A DNA stretch of 6,806 nt from Candidatus Bathyarchaeota archaeon (lineage in GTDB: Archaea > Thermoproteota > Bathyarchaeia > Bathyarchaeales > Bathycorpusculaceae): contig DAOVFC010000030.1 of the NCBI GenBank assembly GCA_030668645.1, forward strand, positions 1 through 6,806, in the 5' to 3' direction. The position numbers were made by a program, and so were the translations under genes. Within the stretch, counting starts at the first letter, position 1. Every line of letters begins with the position of its first letter. Below, piece after piece: positions 1 to 5,134 of this stretch. Under the pieces are notes generated by a model, which saw only the letters and a list, made by a program, of their open reading frames with translations, was not told the origin of the DNA and ran no database searches.

Positions 1-225
1 AAGAGACTTGTTGAACGTTACGGACTCTACGGATCTAAAAGACGTTACACTGCTGCCACGTATCTTGCAAACAGACTCTACACGTACTCACACAAATCAG
101 GCACCGTTCTTTGCCCGTTTCGTAAGTTCAAGAAAGGAGGAAAAGGCGACTATCGCAAATCTTCTAAACGGGAGAGAGAAGAATTTGGAAGCACATGGAT
201 AGCCGTCTATCGAAAACGTACGTAG
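1..225 (+). CDS. C-terminal part of an unrecognised basic protein (5' end outside window)
   Basis: Frame 1 is open from the first base to a TAG at 223-225 and encodes 74 residues with no internal Met, so the start lies upstream of the window. The visible part is rich in Lys, Arg and Tyr, with a Lys/Gly-rich patch (FKKGGKGDYRK at about residues 44-54) and an Arg/Glu-rich stretch before the end. This suits a nucleic-acid-binding or ribosome-associated protein, but that is inferred from composition only, and I recognise no family. A second frame (8-202) is also open with an ATG, so the frame choice is not certain. I prefer frame 1 for its more protein-like composition and because it enters from upstream. 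It points toward dnaG but is separated from it by about 170 bp. Confidence 0.42.
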   Translation, partial: KRLVERYGLYGSKRRYTAATYLANRLYTYSHKSGTVLCPFRKFKKGGKGDYRKSSKREREEFGSTWIAVYRKRT

Positions 226-305
226 CGGTCTCATGTTCTCGAAAATGTGACGGAACAGATCAACACGTCTTTTCGGATAGAAAGCTTAAAGAGGAGGATT
301 TGTAA
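195..305 (+). CDS. Possible 36-residue small ORF overlapping the upstream gene end
   Basis: An ATG at 195 opens a 36-codon frame ending at TAA 303-305. It overlaps the last 31 bases of the preceding reading frame. The peptide has a CSRKC pair of cysteines near its middle and an acidic end (KEEDL). A weak GGAAG sits only 3 bases before the ATG. The GAGGAGG at 291-297, which looks like a strong ribosome binding site, falls inside this frame as Lys-Glu-Glu codons. No family is recognised, and at this length the frame could easily be chance. Confidence 0.15.
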   Translation: MDSRLSKTYVAVSCSRKCDGTDQHVFSDRKLKEEDL

Positions 306-307
306 TT

Positions 308-321
308 CATAAAATAAATAA
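308..321 (+). promoter_or_regulatory. Candidate TATA element upstream of dnaG
   Basis: An A/T-only run (cataaaataaataa) lies about 70-85 bases before the dnaG start region. An archaeal TATA box places the transcription start about 25 bases downstream, near 335-345, which would give a leader of roughly 50-70 nt. That leader would contain the GGAGGTGA motif at 395-402. Assignment is by composition and spacing only. Confidence 0.3.
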
Positions 322-392
322 GGGTTAACAGTACACCCATGAGACTGAGGAACGATTACCTCGTCACAGAATAACTAATCTCAACAAATAAA

Positions 393-1550
393 TTGGAGGT
401 GACACTTACGGGTTCATCACAAACGTTTACCGTAAAGTATGTTATACGAGGAAAGTTTGAAATCGACGGCGTAGTGGAAAAATCAGACGTAGTAGGAGCG
501 GTTTTCGGCCAGACAGAAGGACTTTTCAGCCCAGAACTTGACTTAAGAGAGCTACAGAGATCGGGTAGAATCGGAAGAATACAAATTGAACTGCAGTCTA
601 AACAAGACAAAACCACGGGCACCATAACGATTCCAACAAGCATGGACAGAGTCTCCACAGCCCTAACCGCAGCAAGCATAGAAAGCATAGACAGGGTTGG
701 ACCCTGCGCCGCAAAAGTGACACTTGAAAAAATCGGAGACGTCAGAGAAGCTCGTAGAAAGGTGATAGTCGACAGAGCCAAAGAAATCCTTCACAAATGG
801 ACTATTGAATCGATGCCATCAGCGGACGAGATCTTCAAAGAAGTTGCGAAGACGCTGAAAATCGCAAAAGTTGAAAAATATGGACCAGAAAAACTATCCG
901 CCGGACCGGAAGTTGAAAGCGCAAAAGAAATAATCATCGTTGAAGGACGAGCAGACATAATAAACCTGATGAAATGCGGAATGCAAAACGTCATAGCCGT
1001 GGAAGGCGCAAAAATTCCGGAGACCATTAAGAAACTCTGTAAAGAAAAAGAAGCGACAGCCTTCCTCGACGGAGACAGAGGCGGAGACCTAATTCTAAAG
1101 GAGCTTCTGCAGGTAACGACTATAAAATATGCTACCAGAGCCCCCAGAGGAAAAGAAGTTGAAGAACTGAACTGCAGAGAAATATTCGAAGCCTTAAAAA
1201 ACAAGGTTCCAATCAAAGAGACACCCAAGCCAAGAAGGGAGAAGCCGAAGACAGCCGTTCCGAAAGAAGTTGTACAAGCGGCAAAGGGGTTAGAAGGAAC
1301 CTTGGAGGCTGTTCTCTTAAGCGAAAAAATGGAGCAGATTGAGCGGTTGCCGGTAAGCCAACTGGCGGAGAAACTTCAACAAACAAAAGGTGTTGACACA
1401 GTCGTCTTCGACGGCATTATAACACAGAGAATAGTCGACGTTGCAGCTGAGAAAAACATAAAGAACATCATCGCTTCACGCATATCGGAAGCCGTGAAGC
1501 CACCGTTAAACGTTCAGTTGATCAGACTTTCGGATATCAACGAAGGCTAG
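393..1550 (+). CDS. dnaG: Archaeal DnaG-type primase (Toprim domain)
   Basis: This is archaeal DnaG, a Toprim-domain protein with primase activity that is also found with the archaeal exosome; both roles are family knowledge. The 385-residue product shows the N-terminal archaeal DnaG signature (KYVIRGKFEIDGVVEKSDVV at 15-34, then GAVFGQTEGL at 35-44). The Toprim fold follows, with the catalytic Glu in VEGRAD (E184) and the metal-binding Asp pair in DGDRGG (D226, D228). A Lys/Pro-rich linker at about 270-290 leads to the C-terminal domain (about 298-385). Length is close to other archaeal DnaGs (about 400). TTG 393 is the most upstream start, since an in-frame TAA sits at 372-374. However, GGAGGTGA at 395-402 lies inside this start, so the true start may be downstream: no ATG is available, only GTG 399 or ACG 408. 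The stop TAG shares CTAG with the stop of the convergent polymerase fragment. Confidence 0.95.
   Translation: MEVTLTGSSQTFTVKYVIRGKFEIDGVVEKSDVVGAVFGQTEGLFSPELDLRELQRSGRIGRIQIELQSKQDKTTGTITIPTSMDRVSTALTAASIESIDRVGPCAAKVTLEKIGDVREARRKVIVDRAKEILHKWTIESMPSADEIFKEVAKTLKIAKVEKYGPEKLSAGPEVESAKEIIIVEGRADIINLMKCGMQNVIAVEGAKIPETIKKLCKEKEATAFLDGDRGGDLILKELLQVTTIKYATRAPRGKEVEELNCREIFEALKNKVPIKETPKPRREKPKTAVPKEVVQAAKGLEGTLEAVLLSEKMEQIERLPVSQLAEKLQQTKGVDTVVFDGIITQRIVDVAAEKNIKNIIASRISEAVKPPLNVQLIRLSDINEG
395..402 (+). promoter_or_regulatory. Perfect Shine-Dalgarno-like motif inside the annotated dnaG start
   Basis: GGAGGTGA matches the anti-Shine-Dalgarno end of archaeal 16S rRNA very well. It lies 2 bases into the longest dnaG frame, so it cannot serve the TTG at 393. 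With usual spacing it points to the in-frame ACG at 408, eight bases after GGAGG. Starting there gives a protein beginning at Gly-Ser-Ser before the conserved KYVI segment, close to where archaeal DnaGs usually begin. This decides against simple acceptance of the TTG start. Confidence 0.5.
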
Positions 1551-1702
1551 CTTCCGAAAAAGTCTGTAAGCTTTCTGGTTTCCCTTCCTTCCAGCTTGAA
1601 CGCCAACAACTGCTCCTCTGTTACTCCGAAACTCCCAAGAATTCTAGCCGCAGCTGGTACAACCTGTTTGGATACGTAATATTCGATGTCTACCTTGTGC
1701 AT
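1547..1702 (-). pseudogene. C-terminal fragment of family B DNA polymerase with PIP-like tail
   Basis: Fifty-one residues from ATG 1702 match the extreme C-terminus of archaeal family B DNA polymerases. DIEYYVSKQVVPAAARIL (5-22) corresponds to the thumb-end pattern EYYxxxQxxPAxxRIL, followed by GSFGVTEEQL, as in the family. It ends with TRKLTDFF (42-49), a PCNA-interacting (PIP) box shape lacking only the leading Gln. A complete polymerase has about 780 or more residues, and nothing upstream on this strand continues it: the preceding codons to 1738 are not polymerase-like and pelota begins at about 1769-1802. The stop at 1549-1547 overlaps the dnaG stop within CTAG, the tight convergent layout of a once intact neighbour. 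Most likely a remnant after rearrangement. A functional split-polymerase piece or an assembly join are alternatives. Confidence 0.6.
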
Positions 1703-1717
1703 GCATGCATATATATA
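1697..1717. repeat. Perfect alternating purine-pyrimidine tract
   Basis: Twenty-one bases alternate purine and pyrimidine without a break: a GTGC start, three overlapping ATGC units, then an (AT)n run. It contains the self-complementary ATGCATGCAT. Such tracts can adopt Z-DNA or cruciform structure (established knowledge). It lies exactly where similarity to DNA polymerase B stops, so it may mark a rearrangement point. Its AT half could also act as a TATA-like element. Confidence 0.5.
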
Positions 1718-1737
1718 ATGATAGCTTATACTTAGCA

Positions 1738-1749
1738 CTTTTTAATAAG
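1738..1749 (+). promoter_or_regulatory. Candidate TATA box of pelota
   Basis: The run cTTTTTAATAAg resembles the archaeal TATA consensus. A start about 25 bases downstream would fall at about 1765-1770. This gives a leader of about 34 nt before TTG 1802, or an essentially leaderless message if TTG 1769 is used. The same AT element could act in the other direction toward the polymerase fragment. Confidence 0.4.
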
Positions 1750-1801
1750 TGAAGATTGATATTTTGGGTTGGGCGTCAAACGAAGCGAAGAGGCAGATGT
1801 T

Positions 1802-2878
1802 TTGAAAATCTTGAAAAGGAACCTGAAGAAAGGCATCGTAAAGGCTGTTCCGGAAACGCTTGACGATCTGTGGCATCTATACAACATAATCTACGAAGGT
1901 GACCACGTTTACGCACGTACCACACGTGAAATAAAGCCTAATGAACAGTATGCTCGGCCTAGACGCGGCCAGCGCATCTCAGTCTTTCTAGGCGTCAAGG
2001 TGGAAAACGTTGCTTGGGAAAAGCTCTTGGGCAGGCTTAGAGTGCACGGAACCATCTGTGAGGCACCGGAAACCGTTCCAACAGGCGCACACCACACCAT
2101 TAGAATCGCATTAAACACGCCGGTAACCATCGTGAAAAAGAAGTGGGCTGGACATCACATAGAGAGACTTGAAAGAGCACGCAGAGCATCAGAAAAACCC
2201 ATAACAATAGTCACGATAGACGACGAAGGCTACGCAATCGCAACAACGGCACAATACGGCATAGAAGTGAAAGTGGAAGAGAGAGCAAGGCTTCCGGGAA
2301 AACTTGAAGCTGCAAAGCGAACAGCAGCAACAAACAAACACTTTCAAAATGCACTAAACGGTTTACGTCACGTGTGGGCAGCAACCCGAAATCCAATAGT
2401 CATAATCGGCGTAGGCTTTGTGAAAAACGACTTCGCAAAATTCTTGGAATACAACGCGGCAGACGTTGCTAAAGCGGTTATAGATGTGAAAAGTGTAAAT
2501 AATGGCGGCGTCGCCGGAATCTATGAAGCTTTGCGTTCAGGCGTGCTCTCAAAAGCCCTAAAACATCTGCGAGTTATACAGGAAACAAAGGTTATCGAAG
2601 AAGTTTTGATGAAGTTGGGCAAAGGCGAGGCAAACGTTACCTACGGTTTTGATGAAGTCAAAAGGGCAGCAGAGTTAGGCGCCGTTGAAAAACTTGTTTT
2701 GGCGGACACTATGCTGCGTGAATCCTCAGATGAGAAACGATTGCTTATTGAAAACTTAATGAAGTCTGTGGAGCGGAAGGGCGGCGGAATAATTGTTGTT
2801 AGCACGGAGCATGAAGCTGGAACGAAACTGCTTGGTTTAGGCGGCATAGCCGCGCTCTTACGTTTCTTATTCTATTGA
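1802..2878 (+). CDS. pelA: Pelota (Dom34 family) mRNA surveillance and ribosome rescue protein
   Basis: Archaeal Pelota binds the empty A site of stalled ribosomes together with aEF1A and, with ABCE1, splits them (family knowledge). The three-domain order is visible. The N-terminal Sm-like domain carries LKKGxxKxxPETLDDLWHLYNII; the central domain carries GVGFVKNDF, the family G-x-GF-x-K motif with Val instead of the common Pro. The C-terminal eRF1-like domain carries VTYGFDEV, LVLADTMLRE and STEHEAGTKLLGLGGIAALLRF. The frame is open from TTG 1769 (369 residues). I chose TTG 1802 (358 residues) because it places MKILKRNLKKG where archaeal Pelotas begin and because GAGG at 1790-1793 lies 8 bases ahead. 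It stands alone on the strand, with its own AT-rich promoter, and stops at TGA 2876-2878. Identity is very secure; the start is moderately so. Confidence 0.95.
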   Translation: MKILKRNLKKGIVKAVPETLDDLWHLYNIIYEGDHVYARTTREIKPNEQYARPRRGQRISVFLGVKVENVAWEKLLGRLRVHGTICEAPETVPTGAHHTIRIALNTPVTIVKKKWAGHHIERLERARRASEKPITIVTIDDEGYAIATTAQYGIEVKVEERARLPGKLEAAKRTAATNKHFQNALNGLRHVWAATRNPIVIIGVGFVKNDFAKFLEYNAADVAKAVIDVKSVNNGGVAGIYEALRSGVLSKALKHLRVIQETKVIEEVLMKLGKGEANVTYGFDEVKRAAELGAVEKLVLADTMLRESSDEKRLLIENLMKSVERKGGGIIVVSTEHEAGTKLLGLGGIAALLRFLFY

Positions 2879-2888
2879 AAACATCCTT

Positions 2889-3020
2889 ATGAACAGGTTG
2901 ATTGAAGAAGCTTATGTTCATGCACCTACGCTTGGCATTGAATACTCTCTTCAATTTCTTGGGAAGTATGACAACGATCATCGTGATACACTAATATCTT
3001 TTCATCTAACTTGTCCATGA
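2889..3020 (+). CDS. Possible 43-residue small protein downstream of pelota
   Basis: An ATG 10 bases after the pelota stop opens a 43-codon frame ending in TGA 3018-3020. The peptide has ordinary protein-like composition (LIEEAYVHAPTLGIEY near its start, then a charged KYDNDHRD segment). No family is recognised and no clear Shine-Dalgarno precedes it. Its stop overlaps the ATG of a further 15-codon frame (3017-3064) in an ATGA arrangement, as seen in translationally coupled genes. The pair could instead be one decayed gene carrying a frameshift. Chance is a real alternative. Confidence 0.2.
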   Translation: MNRLIEEAYVHAPTLGIEYSLQFLGKYDNDHRDTLISFHLTCP

Positions 3021-3070
3021 AGCTTGCGCCGAAAGAAATATCTTCTAGAACTGTCTACTATTAATATTGA

Positions 3071-3079
3071 AGGAGAAGG
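3071..3079 (+). promoter_or_regulatory. Ribosome binding site of the wHTH gene
   Basis: AGGAGAAGG stands directly before tandem ATG codons (3080 and 3083). Usual spacing from GGAG (3072-3075) is met by ATG 3083, with 7 bases between, so the second Met is the more likely start. An AT-rich ctattaatatt lies just upstream. Confidence 0.5.
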
Positions 3080-3421
3080 ATGATGTACCCCAATCCATTT
3101 AGTATAGGATTTGGAAGGATACTTCTATCCAAGTTTAAGTATAGAGACAGAGCAACTATCATAGGAGATATCTTAGACACGATTTACCGTGATCCGAAAG
3201 GGAAGACAAAAACGAGCATAATGCGGAGTACAAATCTGAATTTTGGACAAGCAAATAAGTACTTAAATTTCTTGATGGTTTGCGATATCGTGAAGGCTAC
3301 AGATCCACTGAGAAGCCAAGAACTGGCTAGATACAAACTAACTGAGAGAGGATTCCGCTTTCTAAAAGATTTTGACATGTGGCACCTCGTTTTGATGACT
3401 TCCCGTCAGAAAATAGTGTAG
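3080..3421 (+). CDS. Winged helix-turn-helix transcription regulator (HTH_45/ArnR1-like)
   Basis: The 113-residue protein has the layout of small archaeal winged-helix proteins of the HTH_45/ArnR1-like type. RDRATIIGDILDTI (22-35) would be the first helix. KTKTSIMRSTNLNFGQANKYLNFL follows (about 42-65), where IMRSTNLN-x-Q-NKYL is the family-like turn and recognition helix. YKLTERGFRFL (85-95) forms the wing and last helix. The extra C-terminal residues lack a predicted membrane helix. GGAGAAGG at 3072-3079 precedes two tandem ATGs; spacing favours ATG 3083, but 3080 is possible. It probably binds DNA as a dimer. No target is visible, and neighbours give no function beyond a position next to the small ORFs and the gene-poor region. 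Confidence 0.8.
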   Translation: MMYPNPFSIGFGRILLSKFKYRDRATIIGDILDTIYRDPKGKTKTSIMRSTNLNFGQANKYLNFLMVCDIVKATDPLRSQELARYKLTERGFRFLKDFDMWHLVLMTSRQKIV

Positions 3422-3479
3422 CCAGCCTCTTGGTGCGGTGCGAGTGATAGAGTGAGAGGAAGTTCCTAGTACGTTTAAT

Positions 3480-3825
3480 CTATGCTAAATCATGCCCGTA
3501 CCACTCAAAATTAGGAAATTTTCTATTAATATCTAATGCAACAATCCTCCATAGAACATTTTTCCCTAGAATATTTCTCCATCGATTTTTTATGCAAAGG
3601 TTCTGAAGCTTAGAATGGGCGTTAGGTAAAGTCTTTTCAGGAGAGGTGCCGATCAGCAGGCAATAACTACCTCGTTCCTGCTCGATGAAAACTACTCGAC
3701 GAAAAATCGATATGATTGAGTAATCTGATAGACGCCGAGAAACGCCTAATAACTTGACCACATTTCTCACATATCATTGGCTCATAGACTGGAACTAGAT
3801 TAACATATCCACATTGACATTTGAT
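3480..3825 (-). pseudogene. Possible decayed zinc-ribbon gene
   Basis: On the minus strand from 3825 to 3667 a frame of 52 codons reads a clear Zn-ribbon pattern: CQCGY near the start and ICEKCGQVIRR 14 residues later, giving C-x-C and C-x2-C knuckles. It has no usable start: the next upstream codon is TGA (3828-3826), and reading through it the same frame continues with plausible sequence (FYGEKVAVR). It ends early at TAG 3669-3667. An overlapping minus frame, 3770-3480 (96 codons, ATG start), is open over the rest and could be its continuation after a frameshift, but its sequence is not recognised. I read this as a broken small gene for a zinc-ribbon protein. The 96-codon frame may alternatively be a real unknown gene or chance. 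There is no convincing plus-strand gene across 3422-3907. Confidence 0.3.
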
Positions 3826-3907
3826 TCACCGAACTGCAACTTTTTCACCATAAAAAGAGGAATTGTTGATTACTTAGCGTTTACTTCATCATGCTTGATA
3901 TTCGCAT

Positions 3908-4303
3908 TCAATGGATAAAAATGAAAAAATGTGTGATTATAGCTGTAAGCCATAACATAAACCCGATCATTACCATGATTATTCCTTCTTGTCGATAGCG
4001 TTTCCTTTCCTCAGGCGCCAATCTCTTGAAAAGAATTCTCTGATCCAGCCAAGCTGGACCTGAATAAGGATATCTTTGATCTATTGTCGAATCATATTTC
4101 TTCTTATAGTAGACGAAAGAGACAAGAAGTTGGACACCGCCTATGAACACTAGAACAAGCCCTTCGTACACAAAAATGACAGCAGAAAGAATGTTCGATA
4201 TCCACAGAACAGGCAAAACAAACAAGTTTACAACTGCAACATACCCAAAAACCTTCATCACAAATTTAATCCAACCAACATTTCGCTTGAAAACAAACCT
4301 CAT
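3908..4303 (-). CDS. Small membrane protein of unknown function, three predicted helices
   Basis: The 131-residue product begins with a basic segment (MRFVFKRNVGWIKF). Two closely spaced hydrophobic helices follow at about 15-37 and 42-65, then a polar, charged central loop of about 40 residues (KKKYDSTIDQRYPYSGPAWLDQ, then KRLAPEERKRYRQEG). A third hydrophobic helix (about 109-130) closes the protein at its very C-terminus. The first helix follows a positive segment, so an internal membrane location with the loop in the cytoplasm is likely by the positive-inside rule. I do not recognise the family. The loop is rich in Tyr, Arg and Lys. An AGGG motif lies about 9 bases before the ATG. It is divergent from tbp and separated from it by 264 bp. 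Confidence 0.7.
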   Translation of the reverse strand: MRFVFKRNVGWIKFVMKVFGYVAVVNLFVLPVLWISNILSAVIFVYEGLVLVFIGGVQLLVSFVYYKKKYDSTIDQRYPYSGPAWLDQRILFKRLAPEERKRYRQEGIIMVMIGFMLWLTAIITHFFIFIH

Positions 4304-4334
4304 TCATATCCCTAATAAAAAAGTGGCCGGAACA

Positions 4335-4345
4335 TACATATATGG
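4335..4345 (-). promoter_or_regulatory. Candidate TATA box of the membrane protein gene
   Basis: Read on the minus strand, CCATATATGT lies about 35 bases before ATG 4303. This is compatible with a transcription start about 25 bases downstream and a leader of about 10 nt. Assigned by spacing and composition only. Confidence 0.3.
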
Positions 4346-4524
4346 TCTCTGTGCGAGGCTCCATGTGGGAATCTGATAGCGCACGCTGACGATTACACGT
4401 AACCTTTACAGTCGTTTTGAAGGTAATTTTGTCTCACTCTGTTTTATGGAACGAAACATAGAAAGAGGGAAATTTGCGGGAAATATTACCACACGTTAAC
4501 GAGTTCATAGAAACAGTTATCGTT

Positions 4525-4541
4525 TGAAATCATCATATAAT
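4525..4541 (+). promoter_or_regulatory. Candidate BRE/TATA promoter of tbp
   Basis: A purine-A-rich TGAAAT (BRE-like) runs into CATATAAT (4534-4541). Archaeal spacing puts the start at about 4560-4564, only a few bases before ATG 4568. The message would then be nearly leaderless, and part of GAGGATGA (4557-4564) might not be transcribed. An alternative AT-rich element, GAAATATTA at 4483-4491, would give a longer leader including that motif. The rest of 4304-4567 shows no gene. Confidence 0.35.
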
Positions 4542-4567
4542 CTCCATACTTAGTATGAGGATGAAAC

Positions 4568-5134
4568 ATGCTGACAAAAAAAACTCCTTTTATACGTATC
4601 GAAAACATCGTTGCTTCAGCGTCTATCAATCAAACCATAGATCTAGAGTCCATAGTTGAAAAGTTCCCGCACGTTGAGTACCGTCCAAGTGTGTTTCCAG
4701 GATTGGTTTTCCGTCTGAAAAAGCCGAAAACTGCCACCTTGATATTTAAAACTGGTAAAATGGTTTGCACCGGAGCGAAATCTGAGAAGGCGGCAAGACA
4801 GGCGGTGAATAAGGTTGCGCGGAAACTGAAAAAAAATGGAATACCAGTTAACAATAAACCATCGATTCAGATTCAAAACATCGTTGCTTCTGCGAACTTG
4901 GGCGGTGAGATAGACCTAGAAAGCGTTGTCTACAAGCTTAGAAAGGTCATGTATGAACCTGAACAGTTTCCCGGAGCAGTGTACAGAATGTCCGAGCCTA
5001 AAGTCGTGTTTCTCATATTCTCAGCCGGCAAACTTGTATGCGTGGGAGCGAAAAAAGAGCAGCAAGTCTACGACGCCGTGGAGAAACTTCAAAAAATACT
5101 GGAAGAAAACGAACTCATCTTTTACTCAACATAA
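4568..5134 (+). CDS. tbp: TATA-binding protein (archaeal TBP)
   Basis: TBP binds and bends the TATA box and recruits TFB and RNA polymerase. The 188 residues form two direct repeats of about 91 residues (about 7-97 and 98-186). Matching landmarks are IENIVASAS/IQNIVASAN, IDLESIV/IDLESVV, YRPSVFPGLVFRL/YEPEQFPGAVYRM, and LIFKTGKMVCTGAK/LIFSAGKLVCVGAK. All four DNA-intercalating phenylalanines are present (F43, F60, F134, F151, from family knowledge). Length is typical for archaeal TBPs (about 180-200). The C-terminus (LEENELIFYST) lacks the acidic tail of several euryarchaeal TBPs. GAGGATGA at 4557-4564 supports the ATG start. The gene ends 9 bp inside the convergent nucleotidyltransferase gene. 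Recognition by sequence is unambiguous. Confidence 0.98.
   Translation: MLTKKTPFIRIENIVASASINQTIDLESIVEKFPHVEYRPSVFPGLVFRLKKPKTATLIFKTGKMVCTGAKSEKAARQAVNKVARKLKKNGIPVNNKPSIQIQNIVASANLGGEIDLESVVYKLRKVMYEPEQFPGAVYRMSEPKVVFLIFSAGKLVCVGAKKEQQVYDAVEKLQKILEENELIFYST
4602..4617 (+). repeat. Exact 16-bp direct repeat inside tbp (copy 1; copy 2 at 4875-4890)
   Basis: The sequence aaaacatcgttgcttc occurs exactly at 4602-4617 and 4875-4890, 273 bases (91 codons) apart. It encodes the NIVAS strand in both TBP repeats. The spacing equals the protein repeat length, so this is the ancient TBP duplication showing through at base level. Such identity is somewhat higher than expected after so long and may reflect codon choice or local conversion. 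Confidence 0.7.

Noticed and set aside
8..202. 64-codon plus-strand frame with ATG at the window start
   Set aside because: It competes with frame 1, which enters from outside the window and reads as a more coherent basic protein. Rejected with only moderate confidence.
291..302. GAGGAGG followed by TTG as a strong ribosome binding site and start
   Set aside because: The TTG is followed at once by TAA, so no protein follows.
356..781. 141-codon minus-strand frame over dnaG
   Set aside because: It is the antisense shadow of the well-supported dnaG gene, with Ser/Leu/Phe-rich low-quality sequence.
791..1228. 145-codon minus-strand frame over dnaG
   Set aside because: Antisense of the Toprim domain region; composition is typical of a shadow frame and it has no recognisable motif.
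1547..1738. Full 63-codon minus frame starting at ATG 1738 for the polymerase piece
   Set aside because: The first 12 residues are not polymerase-like; similarity begins just after the ATG at 1702, so the shorter version is reported.
3421..3480. Possible structured RNA or tRNA after the wHTH gene
   Set aside because: No cloverleaf, T-loop consensus or stable stem with a T-run could be drawn.
3826..3828. Selenocysteine or pyrrolysine-type recoding of the Zn-ribbon stop codon
   Set aside because: The codon is TGA, no SECIS-like hairpin is evident, and the frame also lacks a clear start and soon ends in TAG; decay is simpler.
4143..4376. 77-codon plus-strand frame opposite the membrane protein gene
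   Set aside because: Mostly antisense to the membrane protein, whose hydrophobic helix pattern is clearly the better reading.
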